From positions 186,001 to 250,000 of the forward strand of contig NZ_JAVRIF010000003.1 of assembly GCF_031846185.1 (NCBI RefSeq): 64,000 nt of DNA. Direction: 5' to 3'. This document shows, in pieces, positions 44,043-52,717 of the stretch. How positions within the stretch are numbered: the stretch's first letter is position 1; the number at the start of each line of letters is the position of its first letter. The position numbers and the translations under genes were made by a program. Origin of the DNA: Thalassotalea_H castellviae (GTDB lineage: Bacteria; Pseudomonadota; Gammaproteobacteria; Enterobacterales; Alteromonadaceae). The notes under the pieces were generated by a model. That model did no database searches. It saw only the letters and a list, made by a program, of their open reading frames with translations, and was not told where the DNA came from.

Positions 44043-45620
44043 ATGAACCAAGCGTTTAATTTTCAAATCAATAATCAATTTACCCTTCAATTGCCTGCAG
44101 ATACACAACAGCAGGTATTTCCTCGTCAAGTTGAAGGGGCAGCTTTTTCATATGTTTTACCACAAAAAACGCAGCAACCGTCACTTGTTTCACTGAATGA
44201 ACCTTTAGCATTGGCATTAGGGTTTACCACAAAAGATTTATCTAATAACGAGATCGCCGAAGTATTAACGGGCAATAAAATTATTGATGGTATGCAGCCT
44301 TACGCGATGAATTATGGTGGCCACCAGTTTGGTCAGTGGGCAGGTCAATTAGGTGATGGCAGAGCGATTAACTTAGGGCAAATTCAAACAGACAATAGTG
44401 GTTTACAAACGTTACAATTAAAAGGCGCAGGAAAAACCCCTTATTCTCGCCATGCTGATGGTTTAGCTGTGCTTCGTTCGTCGATTCGTGAATATTTATG
44501 CTCTGAAGCTATGTTTCATTTAGGCATACCAACCACTCGTGCATTAAGTTTGTGTTTAACGGGGGATAAAGTAACCCGAGATATGTTTTATGATGGTAAT
44601 CCTCAAGAAGAGCTAGGTGCTGTGGTTTGTCGAGTATCGTCTTCATTTATGCGCTTTGGCAGCTTTCAATTGCCTGCAATGCGAGGGGATAAAACGTTAT
44701 TAAAACAAATGGTTGATTTCTCTATTAAACAAAATTTTCCACATTTAGGAGAACCTTGTTCTAAGGTTTACATAAAATGGTACCAAGAAATTAGTGAAAG
44801 AACTTGCCAATTAATTGTTGATTGGATGCGAGTTGGCTTTGTTCATGGAGTAATGAATACTGACAATATGTCAATTATTGGCGAAACCATTGATTATGGG
44901 CCATATGGTTGGATTGATGCGTTTGATTTAACTTGGACACCAAACACCACCGATGCTCAAGGTAAACGCTACAGTTTTGGTCGCCAACCTGAAATTGGTC
45001 AATGGAATTTATTTCAATTAGGAAATGCAATTTATACCTTAATTGATGATGCCGAACCACTGAATAAAATTTTAAATGATTATGCGGTAAAGTATCAAAG
45101 GTTGTGGCTAGAAATGATGCAAGCCAAATTGGGACTTGATAAGTTAATTGAAGAAAGCGACGCGCCATTATTTAATCGCTTAGAAAAACTCATGATGAGT
45201 ATTGACGTTGATATGACGCTATTTTATCGGGCCTTGTCATCTCTGCCTCAACATGCTCATTTATGGCAAGCTCATTTTTTAGATTGTTTTTATCAAGATG
45301 AACCTTTAGTTGAACATTATTTTGAGCCATTTTCATTGTGGTTAAGCGATTATCAACAACGACTGACATTAAATAGCAGCACACAACAAGAACGCCAGCA
45401 GGCGATGAATTCGGTAAACCCTAAGTTTGTATTGAGAAACTACTTAGCTCAGCAGGCAATTGAAAAAGCCGAGCAAGGTGATTACTCTATGATTGAAGAG
45501 TTGTTACAAGTATTACAACGACCTTATGACGAACAAAAATCATACGAACAATATGCTGTAAAACGTCCAACATGGGCGAAGAATAAAGCTGGCTGTTCAA
45601 TGCTATCGTGTAGTTCTTAA
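44043..45620 (+). CDS. selO: SelO, protein adenylyltransferase (YdiU family)
   Basis: About 525-residue pseudokinase-fold enzyme that transfers AMP to Ser, Thr or Tyr of target proteins and affects redox homeostasis. Family motifs are YGGHQFGQWAGQLGDGRA, LKGAGKTPYSRHADG (ATP-site Lys), REYLCSEAM (Glu), FVHGVMNTDNMSI (Asn) and TIDYGPYGWID (metal Asp). The C-terminus GCSMLSCSS keeps the redox Cys pair at the place where eukaryotic SelO has selenocysteine. The frame opens at 44019; MNQAFNFQ at 44043 is the more usual start. Longer than E. coli YdiU (478). Confidence 0.95.
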   Translation: MNQAFNFQINNQFTLQLPADTQQQVFPRQVEGAAFSYVLPQKTQQPSLVSLNEPLALALGFTTKDLSNNEIAEVLTGNKIIDGMQPYAMNYGGHQFGQWAGQLGDGRAINLGQIQTDNSGLQTLQLKGAGKTPYSRHADGLAVLRSSIREYLCSEAMFHLGIPTTRALSLCLTGDKVTRDMFYDGNPQEELGAVVCRVSSSFMRFGSFQLPAMRGDKTLLKQMVDFSIKQNFPHLGEPCSKVYIKWYQEISERTCQLIVDWMRVGFVHGVMNTDNMSIIGETIDYGPYGWIDAFDLTWTPNTTDAQGKRYSFGRQPEIGQWNLFQLGNAIYTLIDDAEPLNKILNDYAVKYQRLWLEMMQAKLGLDKLIEESDAPLFNRLEKLMMSIDVDMTLFYRALSSLPQHAHLWQAHFLDCFYQDEPLVEHYFEPFSLWLSDYQQRLTLNSSTQQERQQAMNSVNPKFVLRNYLAQQAIEKAEQGDYSMIEELLQVLQRPYDEQKSYEQYAVKRPTWAKNKAGCSMLSCSS

Positions 45621-45633
45621 TAGGTAATTGTGT

Positions 45634-46068
45634 TTAATTGTGTTGATTTGCTAATTTCATACGATATTGCAAAGCAATGATCTTAATAATGTCACGCCAT
45701 GAAATAATGCCGATAGGCCGAAAGTGATCATCAACAATCGGTAAACATGAAATGTGATGATCATGAAACAATAACACCGCATCATTTAAGCTGGTGTTTT
45801 CTTTTGCGGTGATTAACTCTCTACTCATGATCAAGTTAATTTTTTTACTGAGTAAGAAGGTATCTTTGGGAGTTTCTTTTTTTGTACCAATATTTGGACT
45901 TAAATGTTTATACAAATCTCGATCTGTGATGATACCTGAAAGCTCTTTACCATTTTTTATCAAAATATGGTGGATATTATATTTATCGAAAGCTTGTTTC
46001 GCTTTCGATAAATTATCATCAATTTCTAGCGAAATAATTTCTTTTGTCATAAATGCGCTTAACGACAT
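45634..46068 (-). CDS. CBS-domain pair protein
   Basis: 144 residues comprising two CBS domains (residues ~5-60 and ~78-135). The typical ends SGIITDRDLYKHL and PIGIISWRDIIKI are visible. Such small CBS-only proteins bind adenine nucleotides and act as regulatory modules; the partner is unknown. Convergent with selO (13 bases between stops) and divergent from the pst operon. Confidence 0.88.
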   Translation of the reverse strand: MSLSAFMTKEIISLEIDDNLSKAKQAFDKYNIHHILIKNGKELSGIITDRDLYKHLSPNIGTKKETPKDTFLLSKKINLIMSRELITAKENTSLNDAVLLFHDHHISCLPIVDDHFRPIGIISWRDIIKIIALQYRMKLANQHN

Positions 46069-46201
46069 AATTCACCTCAAATATATTGACGGTTTTATAT
46101 CATTTAACGATAAACAAATTTTTGCTATTAAACAATAACCTCCGTAATCATCGAGCAAACTTTGCTTTTATCTTGCCGGAAATATTGTTGGAAAAAATAC
46201 G

Positions 46202-46230
46202 CTGTCACAAAAGTGTCACATAACTGTCTT
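46202..46230 (+). promoter_or_regulatory. PHO box (three half-sites) before pstC
   Basis: CTGTCAC-AAAA-GTGTCAC-ATAA-CTGTCTT: three TGTC-type PhoB half-sites at an exact 11-bp period (46202, 46213, 46224). A GATAAT -10 candidate is at 46247-46252 and the pstC start at 46277. This closely fits the enterobacterial Pho consensus, so PhoB control under phosphate limitation is expected. Confidence 0.88.
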
Positions 46231-46276
46231 ATACTTGCGCCAATTGGATAATTTCTATCTTTTAAGGTGTTTATCA

Positions 46277-48526
46277 GTGTCAATCGCGCTTCAATCAGTC
46301 GGCATACGTCAGGTTAAGAATTCATTAGCCAAATGGTTAATAACACTCGGTGGTATTAGTGTGTTATTTACGTTAGTGCTGATTTTTATGTACTTACTTT
46401 ATGTAATAAAACCAGTTTTTGAATCAGCCAAAATCTCACCGGTTGTATCTTTTGCTATAGAAGATCAGCAACAAGTACTCGCTACTGGTTTAGATGAATT
46501 ACAGGAGTTAGCTTATACCATAACGACCAATGGTAAGATTAATTACTACCCATTAAAACCAGCACATCAGTCAGTTACGGGTGATAAAAAGGTTGCTCGA
46601 ACCTTTCAAGAATCGGTAATTGACAGCAAAATAAAGCATGTGATTAAAGCGAGTGAAAATTATAAACTGTTACTCGATGAAAATAATCATGTCTTTTTAA
46701 TTTCGCCTAAATTTCAATCCAGTTATGACTCGGGAGTAAGAGAAGTTATCCCGCATATTAGCTATCCGTTAGGTGAAGCGTTTATTGCCGTTGATGAGCA
46801 AGGCGCTGAATTTACACATTTATCATTTGCCATGAATGATGAACGAGCGGTGTTTGTTGGTTTTACAAAAGATAAACGATTAATTAAAACCATCTTAGTT
46901 GCTGAAGATGATTTTAACTATGATCCTGCTTATGAAATTGAATACCAAGCGATCGATCTTTCGACGAATCAAGTCGATGAAATTCTTGTCACGCCTGATC
47001 TTTCCATGGCATTTATTCAAAGTGGCGATCAAGTCTTAGTTTTTGATTTATCAGATGACAGTGAAGTCACGTTAAAAGCGACAATTATTCCACAGCTTGC
47101 TCAAGGTAGAGAAAACCCTATGCATATTACTGCCATGGCATTATTGTCAGGCGGAAGTTCAGTGCTGTTGGGTGACAGTAATGGTGTTGTGAGTCAATGG
47201 TTTGAAGTGGCAACAGATAATGGTCGTCAGTTTAAACAAATCAGAACTTTTAATGTCAGTGATTCGGAAGCTGTTCGCCAAATTCACACGGAACAATATC
47301 GAAAAAGTTTTTATACCCTGACCGATTCTGGCGAAATGGGCACTTTTTATACCACCAGTGAAGCCGATTTATGGCGTGGCAATTTAACAAATAATATTCC
47401 TGATGCTTTGGTCATTTCACCAAGATCTGACGGATTATTAATGTTTACGGATAATCAATTTCAATTATTTTCGGTTGTAAATGAACATCCAGAAGTGACA
47501 TGGCAGGCTCTTTGGCAAGAAGTTTGGTATGAAGGTTATCCTGAAGCCGAATATATTTGGCAATCAACCTCAGGTTCAGATGATTTTGAAGGCAAATTTT
47601 CGTTAGTGCCAATCTCGTTTGGTACCATGAAAGCAGCACTCTACGCGATGTTATTTGCGGTACCTATTGCCTTAACTGCGGCAATTTATACAGCGTATTT
47701 TATGACCCCAGGTTTACGTAAAAAAGTGAAACCAACTATTGAATTAATGGAAGCTTTACCAACTGTTATTCTTGGATTTTTAGCTGGCTTATGGCTTGCA
47801 CCAATCATTGAAACGAATTTACCTGCGATTGCGCTATTGTTTATTATGTTGCCCATTTCTGTGTTTATTACAGCGTTTGCTTGGCATAACTTACCTAAAG
47901 AAATAAAGTCTCGAGTACCTGAAACTTGGGCTCCAATCATTTTAATACCCGTATTAATTTTAGTGGCATATCTTGCATTCTCGTTATCGCCTGTCATGGA
48001 AACGTATTTTTTTGGTGGTGATATTCGACAATTTATTACTAATGATTTAGGGATTAATTTTGATCAACGAAATGCTTTAGTCGTTGGTATCGCAATGGGT
48101 TTTGCTGTTATTCCAACTATTTTTTCGATGGCTGAAGATGCTATTTTTAGTGTTCCTAAACATTTAACCAGTGGCTCTTTAGCTTTAGGTGCTACCCAAT
48201 GGCAAACTTTAATAAAAGTCGTGTTGTTAACTGCCAGTCCTGGGATTTTCTCTGCAGTAATGATGGGGTTAGGTCGGGCTGTAGGCGAAACAATGATAGT
48301 GTTAATGGCAACAGGTAACACACCTATTTTAGATTGGAGTATTTTTCAGGGAATGCGTACTTTAGCGGCGAACATTGCGGTTGAAATGCCTGAATCTGAA
48401 GTTGGTAGTTCTCATTATAGAATTTTGTTCTTGGCAGCATTTGTCTTATTTGTATTTACTTTTGTGTTTAACACGCTCGCTGAATTTATACGTCAGCGTT
48501 TACGTGAAAAATATAGTTCGTTATAG
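46277..48526 (+). CDS. pstC: PstC-type phosphate ABC transporter permease
   Basis: 749-residue inner-membrane permease of the high-affinity phosphate importer. One helix near residues 20-45 is followed by a very large periplasmic insert (~50-440) of beta-rich sequence, and then the BPD_transp_1 domain with the EAA-like loop LALGATQWQTLIKVVLLTASPGI. E. coli PstC has only 319 residues; the enlarged form occurs in Vibrionales/Alteromonadales. Start is probably GTG 46277 with TAAGG upstream (the frame opens at TTG 46235). First gene of pstC-pstA-pstB-phoU; no pstS is in the window. Confidence 0.92.
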   Translation: MSIALQSVGIRQVKNSLAKWLITLGGISVLFTLVLIFMYLLYVIKPVFESAKISPVVSFAIEDQQQVLATGLDELQELAYTITTNGKINYYPLKPAHQSVTGDKKVARTFQESVIDSKIKHVIKASENYKLLLDENNHVFLISPKFQSSYDSGVREVIPHISYPLGEAFIAVDEQGAEFTHLSFAMNDERAVFVGFTKDKRLIKTILVAEDDFNYDPAYEIEYQAIDLSTNQVDEILVTPDLSMAFIQSGDQVLVFDLSDDSEVTLKATIIPQLAQGRENPMHITAMALLSGGSSVLLGDSNGVVSQWFEVATDNGRQFKQIRTFNVSDSEAVRQIHTEQYRKSFYTLTDSGEMGTFYTTSEADLWRGNLTNNIPDALVISPRSDGLLMFTDNQFQLFSVVNEHPEVTWQALWQEVWYEGYPEAEYIWQSTSGSDDFEGKFSLVPISFGTMKAALYAMLFAVPIALTAAIYTAYFMTPGLRKKVKPTIELMEALPTVILGFLAGLWLAPIIETNLPAIALLFIMLPISVFITAFAWHNLPKEIKSRVPETWAPIILIPVLILVAYLAFSLSPVMETYFFGGDIRQFITNDLGINFDQRNALVVGIAMGFAVIPTIFSMAEDAIFSVPKHLTSGSLALGATQWQTLIKVVLLTASPGIFSAVMMGLGRAVGETMIVLMATGNTPILDWSIFQGMRTLAANIAVEMPESEVGSSHYRILFLAAFVLFVFTFVFNTLAEFIRQRLREKYSSL

Positions 48527-48541
48527 GTTGAGGTCTGAAAA

Positions 48542-50179
48542 ATGAATAAATGGTTTAAATCAGGCTCACCCTGGATATGGTTATCAGCGGGTGGTGTAAG
48601 TTTAAGTTTAATCTCAGTTTTGGGATTGTTATGGCTAATCGCCTCTCGTGGTCTGTCGTATTTTTGGCCTGCACAAGTGCATCAGTTTGAATTGATGGAT
48701 AAACAAGGGAATGCAAGTATAGTTATTGGTGAGATTTATGATCGAGAACATATTCCAACTCAACAACTTGTACATTTAGACTTGGATTTAGATCCTAGCG
48801 AAGAAACGGTTGAGCGATTATTAATTAAAACCGGTAATCGTGAGCTTGTTAGCTTAGATTTTCGTTGGATATTAGTCCCAGAAATTACTCAGCAATCAAC
48901 CCCTGAAAAGCTGGTTGTGGTTGAACGAAGAACCAATGGTAATTTTTATGGTTATATCGAATCTGTGATCCAAGACGGAAAAGTCGTATCAACAGATAAA
49001 TTGCCGGAACTATTAACGCGTGTTATTGAAATTCAAGATAAAATCGAAACGCTTCAAAAAGTAGAGATTGGTGCCGTAAATTACCAACTTGAAAGGTTAC
49101 GATTACGCGAGCGTAAACATAGGTTACAAGAAACGTTAACGCCAGATAAAGCACAAGATATAGCGAAAGAAGTCGCAGGCTTACAAACTAAGTATCAAGC
49201 GCTGGAAAAAACGTTATTAGCATTACGCGATAAAACTGAGCGTGATCAAATTACACTACGTGCAATGGATGATCAGGTTGTTACAGTAAGTTTTGCCGAT
49301 ATTTTAAAAGTCACCAATAATAATCAGATGAACTTTTTTGAAAAGTTAATGATGTTTTTCAGTCAAATTGCTGTGTTTGTTAGTGATGATCCCAGAGAAG
49401 CTAATACAGAAGGTGGCGTTTTTCCTGCTATTTTTGGTACTGTTTTAATGGTGCTATTAATGACAATCATTGTTTCTCCGATGGGGGTGATTGCGGCGAT
49501 ATACCTACATGAATATGCTGGAAATAATGCCTTAACTAAACTGCTAAGAATAGCGGTGATTAATTTAGCAGGTGTACCTTCTATTGTTTATGGTGTTTTC
49601 GGATTAGGCTTTTTTGTATATATGGTCGGGGGGAGTTTAGATCAGATCTTTTACCCTGAAACTTTACCAAGCCCAACCTTTGGTACACCAGGTGTTATGT
49701 GGTCTGCGATAACGTTAGCGATATTAACTTTACCTGTGGTGATTGTATCCACTGAAGAAGGTTTATCGCGTATACCGGCTGCGATGCGACACGGGAGTTT
49801 GGCTTTAGGGGCGACCAAAGTTGAAACCCTTTGGCGGATCATTTTACCGATTGCAAGCCCTGCGATCATGACAGGTATTATTTTGGCTATTGCCCGTGCT
49901 GCAGGTGAAGTTGCTCCTTTAATGCTCGTTGGAGTAGTTAAAATGGCGCCGAATTTACCGCTTGATGGAAACTTTCCATTCTTACATTTAGATAGAAAGT
50001 TTATGCATTTAGGCTTTCATATTTACGATGTTGGTTTTCAAAGCCCGAATGTTGAAGCTGCAAGACCATTGGTATACGCAACGGCATTATTATTAGTGAC
50101 AATAATCATTTCATTAAATATGACCGCAGTATCCATTCGAAATAAATTACGTGAAAAGTATCGAATGTTGGAACATTAA
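48542..50179 (+). CDS. pstA: PstA-type phosphate ABC transporter permease
   Basis: 545-residue second permease, 15 bases after pstC. It has an N-terminal helix (residues ~12-35), a periplasmic insert with a coiled-coil stretch around 155-235 (LERLRLRERKHRLQETL), then the transport domain with LALGATKVETLWRIILPIASPAI and the conserved GEVAPLM. Roughly 250 residues longer than E. coli PstA (296), matching the enlargement of PstC, so the two inserts probably meet in the periplasm. Confidence 0.93.
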   Translation: MNKWFKSGSPWIWLSAGGVSLSLISVLGLLWLIASRGLSYFWPAQVHQFELMDKQGNASIVIGEIYDREHIPTQQLVHLDLDLDPSEETVERLLIKTGNRELVSLDFRWILVPEITQQSTPEKLVVVERRTNGNFYGYIESVIQDGKVVSTDKLPELLTRVIEIQDKIETLQKVEIGAVNYQLERLRLRERKHRLQETLTPDKAQDIAKEVAGLQTKYQALEKTLLALRDKTERDQITLRAMDDQVVTVSFADILKVTNNNQMNFFEKLMMFFSQIAVFVSDDPREANTEGGVFPAIFGTVLMVLLMTIIVSPMGVIAAIYLHEYAGNNALTKLLRIAVINLAGVPSIVYGVFGLGFFVYMVGGSLDQIFYPETLPSPTFGTPGVMWSAITLAILTLPVVIVSTEEGLSRIPAAMRHGSLALGATKVETLWRIILPIASPAIMTGIILAIARAAGEVAPLMLVGVVKMAPNLPLDGNFPFLHLDRKFMHLGFHIYDVGFQSPNVEAARPLVYATALLLVTIIISLNMTAVSIRNKLREKYRMLEH

Positions 50180-50257
50180 ACTGATTCAAACATGTTACTT
50201 CGAGTCGATTAACGACCAAATGAAACGATTAAAAAATAATGAATAGTAGAGAAAAAT

Positions 50258-51082
50258 ATGATTTCTGTTAGCCCTAAAACAATATTAGATACCACAACTA
50301 AGATTGATTTAAATAATATGTCTGCAGAGCAAAAAGCGCTAGATATTAAAAATTTAGATTTATACTACGGTGATAAACAAGCGTTACAAGATATCACTAT
50401 GTCTATTCCTAAAGGACAAGTGACAGCCTTTATCGGGCCTAGTGGTTGTGGTAAATCAACCTTACTTCGCTGTATTAATCGCATGAATGATCTAGTTGAT
50501 CATTGTCGGATTGAAGGCGAGATCAACCTACATGGTGAAAACATATATAACAAACATATCGATGTTGCTGCGCTTAGAAGAAAAGTAGGTATGGTGTTTC
50601 AACGACCTAACCCGTTTCCGAAAAGCATTTATGAAAATGTTGTATATGGTTTACGTATTATGGGTGAAAATAATCGCCGAGTTCTCGATGAAGCGGTTGA
50701 AACGGCGTTAAAAAGTGCTGCGCTGTGGAATGAAGTAAAAGATCGATTACATGACAGTGCTTTAGGTTTGTCAGGTGGTCAGCAGCAACGTTTAGTTATT
50801 GCCAGAGCAATAGCGATAAAGCCAGAAGTTTTGTTATTAGATGAGCCAACATCAGCGCTTGATCCTATTTCAACGTTGACCATTGAAGAATTAATTAATG
50901 ATTTGAAGAAACAATTTACGGTCGTGATTGTTACGCATAATATGCAACAGGCTGCTAGGGTTTCAGATCAAACGGCGTTTATGTATATGGGGGAACTGAT
51001 AGAATATAGTGACACCAATACCTTATTTACTACCCCCGTTAAAAAGAAAACCGAAGACTATATTACTGGGCGTTACGGCTAA
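50258..51082 (+). CDS. pstB: PstB, phosphate ABC transporter ATPase
   Basis: 274-residue ATPase. Walker A GPSGCGKST is near residue 66, the PstB-specific RPNPFPKSIYENV follows near 126, then the ABC signature LSGGQQQR, Walker B LLLDEPTSALD and the switch His in VTHNMQQ. The first ~25 residues are an extension before the family start; an internal ATG at 50318 (MSAEQKALD) is an alternative. GAGA lies before ATG 50258. Confidence 0.98.
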   Translation: MISVSPKTILDTTTKIDLNNMSAEQKALDIKNLDLYYGDKQALQDITMSIPKGQVTAFIGPSGCGKSTLLRCINRMNDLVDHCRIEGEINLHGENIYNKHIDVAALRRKVGMVFQRPNPFPKSIYENVVYGLRIMGENNRRVLDEAVETALKSAALWNEVKDRLHDSALGLSGGQQQRLVIARAIAIKPEVLLLDEPTSALDPISTLTIEELINDLKKQFTVVIVTHNMQQAARVSDQTAFMYMGELIEYSDTNTLFTTPVKKKTEDYITGRYG

Positions 51083-51103
51083 TTAAAGCGTTAGGAGAAT
51101 TAT

Positions 51104-51790
51104 ATGGATAACATGAATATTGGCCGTCACATTTCCGGGCAATTTAATGAAGATTTAGAGCGTGTGATAAATCATGTCATGCAAATGGGTGGTTTAGTTG
51201 AAAAACAATTAAACGATGCATTAACCTCAGTTTGTGATGCTGATGAAGATCTTGCTAAGAAAGTATTAAAAAGTGATGAACCAATCAATGAGTTAGAAGT
51301 AAGCATTGATGATGAATGTACCCGTATTATTGCAAAACGTCAGCCAGCAGCTGGTGATTTGCGATTAATAATGGCCATTGTTAAAACTATCGCGGATCTA
51401 GAGCGGATAGGTGATGAAGCTCAGAAAATTGCGCAAGTTGCGTTAGAAAGTTTAACTAAAGATCATAAAGAATTACTTCTGAATTTAGATAATTTAGGCC
51501 GCCGAGTATTAGAATATCTTCAGTTAACACTTGACGCATTTACACGAATGGATGTTGAAGCGGCTATAAAAGCGCACAAAACCGATGATAAAATTGACCG
51601 TGAATATGAAGCAATAATGCGGCAATTAATGACATATATGATGGAAGATCCACGTTCTATCCCTCAAATTATGAGTGTTATTTGGTCTGCTCGTGCGCTA
51701 GAGAGAATTGGTGATCGTTGTCAGAATATTTGTGAATACATTATTTATTTTGTCAAAGGAAAGGTGGTTCGACATTCGGCTCCCGAATAA
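51104..51790 (+). CDS. phoU: PhoU, phosphate signalling regulator
   Basis: 228-residue helical protein with two PhoU repeats (residues ~18-105 and ~120-210) containing the metal-site pattern IADLERIGDEAQKI and ALERIGDRCQNICEYI. It represses PhoR/PhoB signalling when phosphate is plentiful by linking PhoR to the Pst transporter. Ribosome site TAGGAG precedes the ATG; 21 bases after pstB. Last gene of the operon. Confidence 0.97.
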   Translation: MDNMNIGRHISGQFNEDLERVINHVMQMGGLVEKQLNDALTSVCDADEDLAKKVLKSDEPINELEVSIDDECTRIIAKRQPAAGDLRLIMAIVKTIADLERIGDEAQKIAQVALESLTKDHKELLLNLDNLGRRVLEYLQLTLDAFTRMDVEAAIKAHKTDDKIDREYEAIMRQLMTYMMEDPRSIPQIMSVIWSARALERIGDRCQNICEYIIYFVKGKVVRHSAPE

Positions 51791-51872
51791 CTAGTAAACT
51801 TATCGTATAACTTTTAATCAAAATCCTGCTTGAGCGTTTGTCTTCTTTGTGTTTTGATTAGAAAGTTTTAAA

Positions 51873-51916
51873 GAAAAAGGCTATGTTTTATACATGAGTG
51901 TACATAGCCTTTTTTA
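51873..51916 (+). terminator. Rho-independent terminator of the pst-phoU operon
   Basis: A 13-bp stem AAAAAGGCTATGT / ACATAGCCTTTTT with a 15-base loop (itself partly pairing) and T run, about 85 bases past phoU. Confidence 0.9.
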
Positions 51917-52027
51917 TATGCGGAAATAAATATCAAATTCGTCATTATTTCTTTTGTTAATTCTGAGAAATGAGTTAATATCCGCGCGAATAATAACAAA
52001 GAGCGAAATTGCTCCTGGAAAACTATT

Positions 52028-52708
52028 ATGGCCAGAAATTCAATTCTTGGTGTTTTTGCAAAATCACCACTAAAACCATTAGAAAAACATATTCGAATGG
52101 TTTCAAAATGTTCTAAACAACTTGTTCCATTCTTTGAAGCAGTAACCGAAGAAAACTGGAGCACAGCGGGAAAAATTAGAACAAAAATATCAAAATATGA
52201 GCGTGATGCTGATGATCTAAAGCGACAACTTCGTTTAGAGTTACCCGGCGGACTATTTATGCCGGTGGATCGAGCTGATTTATTAGAGCTACTTTCACAA
52301 CAAGATAAAATTGCCAATAAAGCGAAAGATATTGCTGGGCGTATTTTAGGGCGTAAACTTATTTTGCCTGAAGTACTTCATGAAGAATTTAAGCAATATG
52401 TCAAACGATGTATCGATGCTATTGAAAAAGCCGCAGAAGCAATTAATGAGTTAGATGATTTACTTGAAACTGGTTTTAAAGGCCGAGAAGTAGAGTATGT
52501 TGAGAAAATGATCAGACAATTAGATACGATTGAAGATGATACTGACGCCTTACAAATTACTATTCGCAAAAACTTACTGGCAATTGAAGACGATTTAAAA
52601 CCCGTTGACGTAATGTTTTTATATCAAATTATCGATTGGGTAGGAGACCTAGCAGATTTAGCCGAAAGAGTCGGTGCTCGATTAGAAATTTTATTGGCTA
52701 GAAAATAA
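52028..52708 (+). CDS. DUF47 / PhoU-like regulator of Pit (TIGR00153 family)
   Basis: 226-residue, wholly helical PhoU-like protein. Typical features are the N-terminus NSILGVFAKSPLKPLEKHI, LLELLSQQDKIANKAKDIAGR and the C-terminal IIDWVGDLADLAERVGARLE. In many bacteria this family sits next to pit and modulates the transporter. Here it is 9 bases upstream of the Pit gene and certainly co-transcribed. Start ATG 52028 lies just after GGAAAAC. Confidence 0.93.
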   Translation: MARNSILGVFAKSPLKPLEKHIRMVSKCSKQLVPFFEAVTEENWSTAGKIRTKISKYERDADDLKRQLRLELPGGLFMPVDRADLLELLSQQDKIANKAKDIAGRILGRKLILPEVLHEEFKQYVKRCIDAIEKAAEAINELDDLLETGFKGREVEYVEKMIRQLDTIEDDTDALQITIRKNLLAIEDDLKPVDVMFLYQIIDWVGDLADLAERVGARLEILLARK

Positions 52709-52717
52709 GGCTCAGTC

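Noticed and set aside
47686..47997. 103-codon minus-strand frame inside pstC
   Set aside because: Opposite to the conserved permease domain; shadow frame of a real gene.
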